Assembly (NCBI GenBank): GCA_004802705.1
Contig: SGPL01000253.1
Span: 1-13,167 of the forward strand
Source: Bondarzewia mesenterica
Lineage: Eukaryota; Basidiomycota; Agaricomycetes; Russulales; Bondarzewiaceae
DNA: 13,167 bases
Direction of reading: 5' to 3'
The notes below the pieces were generated by a model, which was not told the DNA's origin, searched no databases, and saw only the letters and a list, made by a program, of their open reading frames with translations. Below are positions 1 through 11,795 of this stretch, piece by piece. Made by a program: the position numbers and the translations under genes. The number at the start of each line of letters is the position of its first letter. Within the stretch, counting starts at the first letter, position 1.

Positions 1-3304
<3,304 letters not shown>

Positions 3305-3498
3305 TCAGAGGACTCTGGGATTGCCCTGGGAATGTTGTTCGTCTTCAGCAAAGTAATTCCTTTACCTCTAGAACAACTCTAGAATCAAAAATTCAAGGCA
3401 AACTCTGTATGTCGGGACTTATGAGTACTATTCGGGGCTGGCAAGCCGGCGAGCGGCCGGTATTCCGGAAGATACCGCACAAAAACCCAATCTTAACT

Positions 3499-3508
3499 GA
3501 TAAGATAA
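3499..3508 (+). promoter_or_regulatory. Tandem GATA motifs (GATAAGATAA)
   Basis: Two adjacent GATAA units, the core recognised by fungal GATA zinc-finger regulators of nitrogen, iron or light responses, lie about 500 nt upstream of the JmjC start and about 1.8 kb upstream of the membrane-protein start. The motif is seen; binding is inference, since a single GATAA is common by chance and only the tandem arrangement is notable. Confidence 0.25.
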
Positions 3509-5089
3509 CGATGCGTCTATTGCAAATGCTGTTCTTGCCGACTGTTAGAACCTGTTACTAGAACCCACGACGAACCCCGCTCAACGCTCGCACTCCGTCA
3601 CTCATGGAGTCTTAATTAGTTGCGCCCATCTCGTCCATTCAGTGCTCTTTTTTTGGGGCTGCACCATGTTCCCGACATCGCACATGCTGTAGTAGAACTT
3701 CCTAGTGGTCGCGACCGAGTTTCACGGAAGGTTTTTTCCTCTGTTTTTCACCTATTCGACTCTGTCTTGCTCCAGAAAGTTTCCGCCACATCTCAGATCT
3801 CAGCGTTCGGTGCGATGCAGCTAAGTGTGCGAGAACCACGCCCGATCCAGCCTGACTACGCCCGACACCAGTCCGCCTGTTTATTTAGCACTGCTCGATA
3901 TATGTGAGTACACCAACACCTACCTAACATCTTCTCCAGCACAGCTCGCCGTCTGAACCTCGAGCTGACGATATCTGTAAATCAGTCGTCACGCGTTCGC
4001 GTTATCCTCGACTCAGGGCGGCTACGGCTGCCTCATCACCGTACTGCTGTCCTCGACTCTTGCTAATAGCTTCTACTTACATCTCGACTCCACCTCTAAC
4101 ATGTCCTCTCATTCGATCCCATATTTCACACACCCTCGATTTATGGGTCAGCCTCATGATTATTTCATCACGTCGAGACTGATTTTCAAATCGCGTAGAT
4201 TCAGATTCACGTTGTACTGTAGAAGCTTCGCGCTTTCCGCACGGGCTGCTTACGATGATCAAATTCAGGGTCCTCGGATACCGCCGCTCTCCTTCGAAGT
4301 CTCCACCTAACAGAAATGGATCGGGCATAGCAGTTCGAAAAGCGTCGAAGACAAGGCTCGGTTGTCGTGAAGTTCCTCGCACCTCAGTATTCCCATCTGA
4401 CCTGTAGCGCAGATACTGATACCGGAATGGAAGTGTGGCATGAGTTTCCGAAATTAGAGTGAATGCACGGAATTGGCGTCCTGGTACTAATTAACCCTTG
4501 GTATGCTGTCATAACCGCAGACGCGCGCGTCGATCCCTCTCGGAGCATTGAAGGGCGCCCATTTCCACTGTTTCATTTTCAAGGATCCTCAATCGTATAT
4601 ATCCAAAAGCCACAGCTGTCGGACGGGTTTAATTCGAAGCTTCATTCCAGCCCTCTCTCTCCATCTCGCAGCGTCGGCGACACATCGTAGTGCCGGTGTG
4701 CGCAGAAGCCGCTAGCGGGCGTTTTGCAGGTTCGCTCGAGACGCACTAACTTCCTGTCTTGGGTATAGGTCGACGCTTCCCACTTCTGCACCGCTCCGCT
4801 CGGATGTTGTCAGAGCGCTTGCAGTCGGCGGCTCTCCCCAAAGCGGCAGCCCCGTGCCGTGTTTCGAATTCTTCCAGGGTTCCGTTGCCGGTTCTCACGA
4901 CTCCACTGCGCTCCAACATCAAGAGCATCCGTCACAAGACCGCTCGAGGACGGCGCTTCGCACACCCTGTTGCCGTCTGCAGACCTCGAGCTGCGCGGCT
5001 TCACTGCGATTGCAACTGTACCCGCGGTTCTTCTCGTCACTGCGACAGCCATGCTTCGTACGCGGGAGCTGCCAGGGTGGATGGGCGCG

Positions 5090-5096
5090 TATAAAT
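5090..5096 (+). promoter_or_regulatory. TATA-like element upstream of the membrane-protein gene
   Basis: TATAAAT lies on the plus strand 229 nt before the ATG at 5325. The implied leader would be about 200 nt. The stretch between it and the start codon becomes pyrimidine-rich at 5228-5270, as is common near fungal transcription starts. Support is match and position only. Confidence 0.35.
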
Positions 5097-5324
5097 CCAA
5101 ATAGTTCAGTTAGGCGGTTCGGTATCGCGATCCTCATACTCCGTTGCCTCCCTATCCCCGGATTTAGTATATCTCAGGCGATGGGCGTCATTTTCCAATT
5201 CTTCAGGAACACCTGCAGGCGCTAGTCATCCTTCTTTTCCCCCTCCCTATATCTACCTCTCCTCTCCCGTGCGGACCAGGCTGGACCTTGGGACCCCCCT
5301 CTGCACCATCGCCTGGCCACCACA

Positions 5325-7340
5325 ATGTCTCCTCAGTCGGGCTTCAACATGTTCGTCCTGTCTGTAGTTTCTTGCTTGTTCATCCCCCAATGCGTCGCGC
5401 AGGAGAAAGCATTCCAGTGGTCGTTTGTCGACAGCGTGAGTTCCCAAACAACTTCCGTATTGCGATCTCCCGGGCAGTCTCACATTACTCCATTAACCCT
5501 CAGGCTCAGTCGACAGGGCTTACTGAGTGCCAGAGCATGGACATCGTCGTCCGGTCACTAACGGGCAACTCGTCGAGTGTCGGTCAATCCCCATACTACA
5601 TGGTTGCGTATGAGGCGGATGGTATGGCCACGGTCAGTCCCATTGGCTCCGACCCGAGCCAACTGAGCTGGGAAGTCAATCATCGTGCAGGTGCGTGTCT
5701 GTCCGTACACGTCGCTGACGGGGACTCTAGTGCTCACCGACATTCACATGCTACAGGAACTGAGGTGATTTTGAGCGTCGTGGATTCAGCTGGGAACAGT
5801 GGAGGAGTCGCGTCTTCTGCGTTCACGGTGAAAGGTGCATAACACCGGAGTCGTTTAAATGATGGTATCGGTGCTCATGACGTGTCACAGATGGATCCTC
5901 ATCGTGCCTTCCGGCTGTCCCGATGTCTCTTCCCCAGGTCAATGCGAACGTCACGAAGGATTTGAATACCTGCGAGCCATTGGGCCTTTTCATGGGGGGT
6001 GGTGTACCTCCCTACACAGTCTCCATCGCGCAGATGGGTGGCTTCGTGACGAATGTTACCCTCGGACCTCAGGATAACATGTATACATGGATCAACCAAG
6101 CGTCGCCAAACTCGGAACTGTTACGTAGGTGACATGATTCATTCGCATGAGCCGGCGCTGACTCGGTGTGGATGCAGTGACTGTCAGTGATTCGTGAGTG
6201 TGTTTGATGGAGGGTCCGCGACAAAGGGACATTGCCACCTGACAAAGTCTTTCACTTTGCAGAAATGGGCAATGGGCAGCCCAGTCGGTGATCATCAGCA
6301 CGATCGGGTCGTCGGACACCGCATGTCCCGGACTGACGTCAATCAGTGGGAGCACGCTCTCGCAGGCCATTTCGGGCAAGAGCGCTTCGAATCATCACAC
6401 GGCCATCATCATCGGCGTCTGTCTCGGCGTCACGGTCCTCGTCCTCGTCTTCTGTCTCGTTTTGGTCTTCGTCTTCCTGCGTATGCGTCCAAAGAGGTCC
6501 ATCGTCCACGGACAAGACACCGCGCCGCGGTCTTGGCTGGAAGATACGCTCGTCTCGCGCTCCGGCGCTGGTGTTAAGACAACCAGGCTCGACGGCCCGA
6601 AACATCTCACCATCGACATGTCGGCGGTGTCTGAGCCTTCCCACCGCCACCCCCGCTCTACTTCAATATACTCACCATACAGCGCGCGTTCATTAACAGC
6701 GCCCTCTCCCGTGTTCCCATCGAGCGCGTTCACGTCTATTGATGTCCTGGACATTTCAGCCTCCAACCGCCCTTCATCACCGACAGCTAATACGGCCTCA
6801 CACTCGGGGAATCAAGCTCGACCGCGCCCAAGTCCACCCCCACCTCCATCTGTGCTTCCAAGCCATCCGACTCCCATCCCACCACAGGCTTGGCCGGACC
6901 ACCGTATTCCCCGACCTCCCCCAGTGTCTCCCCTATCCTGGACGTCGTCACCTAGTAGCAGCCGAGCGACGTCCCCCGTCCGACCACTGCCCCATCCACC
7001 GAACTCCCCTAGTCGCGCGCGCTCACGCAAAGCCAGGGAAGCAGCGTCAGAACGTCAGCTCCGCAGTGTCCGCTCGGCAGGGGACGTCCGGCGTTTCGAC
7101 GAACCTGGCGTGCACTTACCCAGCCGGGCCATGCAGGACGCTTCGCTCTCTCGGGCGCGCTCGCTCGTGAACATGAACGCCGCTTTCTCCGGTGATGCGG
7201 TGCGTCAGTCGTGGACGCAGGACGCGCGCGGTCGGGATATGGTCATCATCCAGCACCGGGACGCGATCGTGCAGGAACTCCCACCGCCCTACGACGAAAT
7301 TCGACACACGCCCAGTCCATGGCCTCATTTTTCCCCGTGA
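5325..7340 (+). CDS. Single-pass membrane protein with two extracellular repeats and a proline-rich PPxY tail
   Basis: Exons: 5325-5435, 5504-5690, 5757-5834, 5891-6124, 6178-6193, 6263-7340; introns of 53-69 nt, all GT...AG and phase-consistent, giving 567 residues. A signal peptide (hydrophobic residues about 9-25, likely cleaved after CVA) is followed by two related segments of about 95 residues, each with a T-x-C or TCE start, a PYY or PPYTV core and an S/T-V-x-D-S strand. N-glycosylation sequons (NSS, NVT twice) fit an extracellular location. One helix at about 256-281 is followed by R-M-R-P-K-R, the expected inside-positive boundary. The 285-residue tail is rich in Pro, Ser and Arg and carries PPPY at 549-552, a WW-domain ligand motif. 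I recognise this as a type of uncharacterised membrane protein found in mushrooms, but no function is known to me. Exon 5 is only 16 nt. Inference: a surface sensor, wall-contact protein or ubiquitin-ligase adaptor. ATG 5349 is an alternative start. Confidence 0.88.
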
Positions 7341-7956
7341 TATGATGCCTTCCTCATCTTTTTTCCATCTTCTTTCTTTGCAATGCACTCGTTGAATTTA
7401 TCGATCTCCGCTTCTTAATCTCACACCAAAATCGTACGGTATACTAATTTTTTTGGCATATCCCTCCTACGCTACGCCCCCCACGACGCTGGGCGTATTC
7501 TTTTTACTAATTGGCTTTGTAACCCCAGCCCTATGCCTCGCCGCACGGTAGCGGCATTGGCACCATCCCGAAAACCATCTTAACTGCATTTAATCTTTGT
7601 ACCTTGTACGCTCTTCGGGCAACCGCTCTCGATCATAAGGTCGGAGCGAAATGACAACGTAGTTTAGCCTTGCTACTTCAATTTGCTACAGTATTGTAGA
7701 TTTTGCCGCGTTGTACTTGGCTCTGTTTTCTTCCTTCCCATTCTCCCCGTCTCTCTGCTTGTATGGTCGGTCATCATCAGTTGGCACCGAGCGCGCACCA
7801 ACAATTTAAAATTCTGGTAGAACGCGTCGAGTCACCTGACTGCTATCGTCCAAAATCCTTTGTCTCCCAGTAGTCTCCGTAGCGACCTACACAGAAGACA
7901 GTCGTTCTAGTTTCCGAGTCCCTACTCTTGGTGTCGACGACGCCATCGGCCTTTGA
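7341..7956. other. Intergenic region between membrane-protein gene and RMT2
   Basis: This holds the 3' flank of the membrane-protein gene and the promoter and leader of RMT2. No gene is seen. A pyrimidine-rich tract at about 7727-7762 is a plausible core-promoter or transcription-start region for RMT2. A 5-bp hairpin (GCCGC...GCGGC, about 7540-7555) is too weak to interpret. A TGA at 7954-7956, immediately before the RMT2 ATG and in the same frame, closes that frame upstream. Confidence 0.6.
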
Positions 7957-9683
7957 ATGACTTTCTGCTTTCCATCTGCTTCGGACTTTGATTTCATGGA
8001 AGAGCCAGATCTGGACACTATAAAAGGCATGATAGAAGACCTCCTCGCGCGACCGGCTGCTGAGACGGATACGACATCAATGCCGCCTGCTGAGTCCGAG
8101 ACCGAGTCGGACGCTCACAGTCATATCACTTTCCTCCCCGAGCATTCGGATGAAGAGGAAGCTGACACCGTCGACGTGGCCACCGAGCTCGGCCAGGCGC
8201 TGATCGACGCGATTCTCGAGCGGAACCCTCTCTCGGACATCCAGACGTTGATACGCTCCGGCGCTCCACTGTGGTATCAGGGCTCCGAAGATGGTTGGTC
8301 TGCTCTGCACGCGGCAGCGAGCCTCGAAGACGATGTGCTCGTCAAGGTCCTGTTGGAGGAAGGGGCAGTGTGGAACGCAGGTGCGACGAATCGATCATTT
8401 TGGACCTTTGGACTTTGTTTACGTTGAACCCTCCGTCAAATTTTCAAAAGTCGACGACCTGGGAAATACCGCTGCGGATATCGCTCTTTCCCTGAACGAC
8501 GAAGCGTCCTATTGTCTCATCCGAGATGCTGGGTTACGATCGGGTAAGCTGATCAAAATCTTTCAATCCATACTGTATCTGTGCATCACCCAACGCGCGC
8601 GCCCATGCCTCATGCCCCAACAGAGATCGTCCTGAGCTTATTGAACCGCGATCAAAACATCATCGATTCGGACAATGCACTTGTCCTCAAGGCCGAAGAC
8701 GGATCAGCCTTGGGATCCAGTGATGCCTTCCTAAGCACCCGATTGAGGTACACAAAGGACGCGCATGGACAGGACATCTGCCTGCTAAAATCCGGAGAAG
8801 AAGAGATCGGCGTCATGATGGGATGGGAACGCGAAATAAGTGAGTGCCTGCAAGCCCGCCCCTCTTTCTCTTGACGTCTCCTTGACGGGCGATAGCATGA
8901 AGTGCGAGAAACCGTCAAGCACCTGTGCTCCGATCACCCAAAGCTCGACGAAGGCCTGAACATTCTCAACGTCGGCTTTGGCCTTGGAATTGTGCGCGTT
9001 TTTCCTTTCCTTTCATCAGAGCACGCAGCCCGATCTGACTGGATCCATCTTATTCAGATCGATACTTTCTTTCAGTCGATCTCGACACCTCCCTCTCTTC
9101 ACGTCATCATCGAGCCTCATCCGGACGTCCAGCGGTACATGCGCGAGAACGGCTGGTACGACAGAACGGGTGTCAAAATCCTAGAGGGCAAATGGCAGGA
9201 CTTCGTCGAGAGCGATGCGCTGCTCGGTGCAGGCGGCTTCGACGTCGTATACACCGACCCTTTCGCAGAGGACTACAATGGTGCTCCGTCTCGACTCTCG
9301 AGTGAATGTCCGTTGACGCCGCACTGACCTCTCAACCGTGAATGACCAGACTTGTCGCGTTTCTTCAACCACCTGCCGAAACTCCTAGCCGGACCAGGGT
9401 CGCGATTTAGCTTTTTCCACGGGCTCGGAGCCACGAGTGCGTGAACGCACACATTTGACTTTGCCTGTGCTGAACCTGCGCCGCTCATCCAGATGCTGTT
9501 TTCTATGACGTGTACACAAAACTCTCCGACTTGCACCTCACAGCGTCCGGCCTCGACATGCGTTGGATAGACTTGGACGTGTTCGAACAAAGGGGCGAAG
9601 ACAGGTGGGGCAAGACTCGAAATTACTTCGACATGAGACTGTATCGCATGCCCGTGGGACAGCTGAAGAACCTCGAGACTTGA
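7957..9683 (+). CDS. RMT2: RMT2, protein arginine N-methyltransferase 2 (ankyrin + SAM methyltransferase)
   Basis: Exons: 7957-8380, 8451-8543, 8624-8839, 8903-8991, 9058-9280, 9350-9436, 9493-9683; six phase-consistent GT...AG introns, 440 residues, normal for the family. An acidic N-terminus leads to ankyrin-like helices (about 113-172, GWSALHAAAS opening the first repeat). The methyltransferase domain shows SAM motif I NVGFGLGIID (267-276), the acidic post-I residue E293 in IEPHPD, and the RMT2-type motif VYTDPFAEDY with D341; a C-terminal RWGKTRNYFDMRLYR strand completes it. Known of the family: yeast Rmt2 methylates the delta nitrogen of an arginine in ribosomal protein Rpl12. It probably acts in cytoplasm and nucleus on the same target (inference). 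A TGA directly precedes ATG 7957 in frame; ATG 7996 is an in-frame alternative. The third intron needs the second of two acceptor AGs 7 nt apart. The gene converges on the GH28 gene. Confidence 0.94.
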
Positions 9684-9818
9684 CGCCTTTGTCCGTAGCA
9701 CGATTCATCATGATATGTAGTACTTCATGGATGGATCTGCTTTTCATGACACATTTTGCTTTTCCTACAATATTGGACGCCGTGCATGACCGATGTTCTC
9801 CCATTTTCATGGTCCGCA
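9684..9818. other. Short convergent 3' intergenic space (135 bp)
   Basis: Only 135 bp separate the stop codon of RMT2 (plus strand) from that of the GH28 gene (minus strand). Both 3' UTRs and polyadenylation sites must fit here or overlap. No canonical AATAAA is seen on either strand. Overlapping antisense 3' ends are likely (inference). Confidence 0.6.
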
Positions 9819-11432
9819 CTACGACCCCACAGTACAACGGAAACCAACCGGGTCCACGACATTGCTGCAGGTAATGTTGTGCATCGAAGGCGCAGTGGTG
9901 ACTTGCACATCGACAAGCGCGATGCCAGGACACGGGGCCGCCCCGCTGCACTGGAACTGTGCGACGTACTCTGTCGCGACGCTGCCACGCACGTTCTCCC
10001 ATGTAACGTTGGAGATATGGAACGTCGAAGTGTCGCATGCTCCCGTTGCGCCGGAATAGCTCGTGCACTGGGTGATGAGGGCAACGTCCCGCCCGAGGTT
10101 CGTCACAGCGAAGTCGCGGAACACTAATCAGCAAGGATAGTCAGTCCGAGAAGAGGGGGTGAATATGTAGATTGAAGGCGATGCATGAGAAGCGGCNAGC
10201 TTCTTACTGAGNTTCTTCGCATAGCCTATGCCGCCGCCGCCGCCTACATATGGGGGAACGATCAGAAGCTAAATATNCNTGAAGAATTANNANAGAAGAT
10301 ATTCAATCACCGTTAGGAGGGAAGTTTTGCTCAACGCCCGTCCACGTCTTCACATACCCGACGTAGGCGCTCCCAAAAGCAGCGACCCGCTCCACCGTAA
10401 CATTCTCGATGAACTCATAAACGCCAGGATACTGCCCGATCGATCCGATAGCAACCCCNTTTCCCCCNTAGAANGTCGAATCCTGCATCAAAATGTTNGA
10501 CGAATTGGCCTTGGGCGCGATGCTNTCATCCCCGCAAGTGACNCTCCAACGGCGCAACGTGATGTTGTTCACGTAGAACGTATCCAGTCCGTCNGTATTT
10601 TGCGTCGGCGCCTGAGCTCCAANCNATGTCAGCGCGACGACAGATGAGCCCGCGGGCGAATGTAGGCTTACGCTGCTATTGGAAGTGCTATTGATGTNGA
10701 TNTTTTCCAGGAGCACGTTCCGCGCGGTGTGGATGGCCATCGTCCAGAATTGGCTCTGCACGAAACGCAGNCCTTCGAAGACGGCGTTCGTCGTATTGCG
10801 AATGACCAGACTGATCGGTCGACCAGCCAGATTAGACGTCCCGTTCGCCAGATCATACCTAATTTCCTCGGGACAGCAAAGATCAGATCCCGATGTTGAT
10901 TTGATTCGAGTGGGGCAGAGAAGANATGTACCAGATCTGACCNTTCCCGTCAAAAGGTTCCATACCCATGACCAGTGAAATGTATATCATCCCCACCAAA
11001 CTCCCAGGCNAGGGANTGGTTCTGATATCCCANCGGCAAGCTNTTATTCCTCCAGTACGAGATATTCGTTCCCCACTGCCTCATTGNNCGTCAGCTCGCC
11101 CGTCNTTTACAATGCNTNGNATGCCGACGAGCACGTACCAACAAGGTCCCTCNTAAATCCACCGTAACATTCCGTAGGCCCGTCGTGCTCATCACCTGCT
11201 CGATGTGGTACGTCTCNTTTCGGAAGANAACAGANGCNTCNGCACTGCACTGCCTNAACGCGGAGAGAATCGCGGGCGTGTCATCGCTACCNTCGTCAGA
11301 CGGAAGCACGGTGCAGACAGCGCCATGCTTCTGTACGGAGCCGGCCTTGACGNTACTACCTTGTAATACAAAAACAAGGTTGAGAAGTGATACGATGTGC
11401 TTTGCAATGTCGAAAAGTGAGATCCCGATCAT
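9819..11432 (-). CDS. Secreted glycoside hydrolase family 28 (polygalacturonase/rhamnogalacturonase type), with one apparent frameshift
   Basis: Exons on the minus strand: 11432-11139, 11075-10932, 10858-10311, 10243-10208, 10123-9819; four GT...AG introns of 63-84 nt; about 441 residues. A signal peptide (hydrophobic about 13-23, likely cleaved after VKA at 30) indicates secretion. GH28 parallel-beta-helix features: GGDDIHF, GYGTF-DGNGQ-WYD, QFWTMAIH, NTDGLD at 233-238 with catalytic-type D235, and GD-[D/E]-SIAPK at 255-262. The equivalent of the classic GHG motif reads G-[N/K]-G-VAIGS (278-285) and that of RIK reads YVK (314-316), so two usual polygalacturonase residues are absent. This resembles exo-acting or rhamnogalacturonan-active fungal GH28 proteins more than endo-polygalacturonase (inference); substrate cannot be fixed. 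One extra base in the A-run 10952-10955 breaks exon 2 (TTT then TGA). Together with the many n bases nearby, a sequencing error is likelier than a pseudogene. Confidence 0.9.
10230..10244. repeat. Five GCC triplets at an exon/intron boundary of GH28
   Basis: A short trinucleotide tract read on the minus strand as GGC repeats encodes consecutive glycines at the start of the 36-nt fourth exon of the GH28 gene, and its first base forms the acceptor AG. The tract is imperfectly bounded and too short to be a strong microsatellite, but it sits where slippage would change both protein and splice site. Confidence 0.7.
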
Positions 11433-11795
11433 AGCTATGTGAGCTATACGAATGATGNTNGTGGAAGTGCTCACGGCCTTNTATCNTCTTCTCCTGCGCC
11501 CATTNGACTNANTGTGACCCCAAAACGCGATTAGTNGTTCGCCGTAGTGCGGACCGCGTACTGATCACAAGCGTCGCGAAGGACGCGTCATATTGCCTGA
11601 TCATGTGCAGACGGTTAGCGGACGAGTGGCTTCTTGATNCTTGATCACTTACCAGAATCTATGAGNTATATTTGAAATCGGGACACATGTCGCATTGGAT
11701 ACGAGCAGAGAATGAAGAAGACCTTGCTCTCATACTTCACTGATAAAAAAAGGCGAGGTCCGCCATATGATACAATTGAAGCATGGTACAAAATG
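11433..11795. other. Intergenic region holding the GH28 promoter and PRE4 3' flank
   Basis: These 363 bp lie between the GH28 start and the PRE4 stop, both genes on the minus strand. Several ambiguous bases are present. The only candidate element is a TATA-like site at 11478-11484. The frame upstream of ATG 11432 is open to 11474, but the residues before it do not improve the signal peptide. No gene is seen. Confidence 0.6.
11478..11484 (-). promoter_or_regulatory. Possible TATA box of the GH28 gene
   Basis: On the minus strand the sequence reads ATA-n-AAG, preceded by G and A-rich sequence, about 46-52 nt before ATG 11432. If the n is A it is a good TATA match. The spacing implies a short leader of about 20 nt, so the call is weak. 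Confidence 0.25.

Noticed and set aside
3366..3384. Direct CTCTAGAA repeats as a heat-shock element
   Set aside because: Spacing and orientation do not give the alternating nGAAn/nTTCn array required.
4077..4382. 101-residue minus-strand and 69-residue plus-strand frames in the intergenic region
   Set aside because: They overlap each other, have no domain or splice support, and lie in sequence of non-coding character.
6339..6766. Minus-strand frames rich in Asp, Glu, Thr and Arg
   Set aside because: Antisense reading of the transmembrane and tail-coding exon; composition is the mirror of the real gene.
7540..7555. GCCGC...GCGGC hairpin as an RNA or terminator
   Set aside because: Only five base pairs; expected by chance in a sequence of this composition, and fungal genes do not use hairpin terminators.
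8018..8027. TATAAAAGG sequence as a promoter
   Set aside because: It lies inside the first RMT2 exon and encodes DTIKG; the upstream exon is coherent from ATG 7957.
9273..9701. 142-residue antisense frame over the RMT2 3' half
   Set aside because: Shadow of the RMT2 exons, spans their introns and shows no domain.
9538..10134. 198-residue minus-strand frame crossing the RMT2-GH28 junction
   Set aside because: It is out of frame with the GH28 last exon, which reads through to a stop at 9819 with clear GH28 character.
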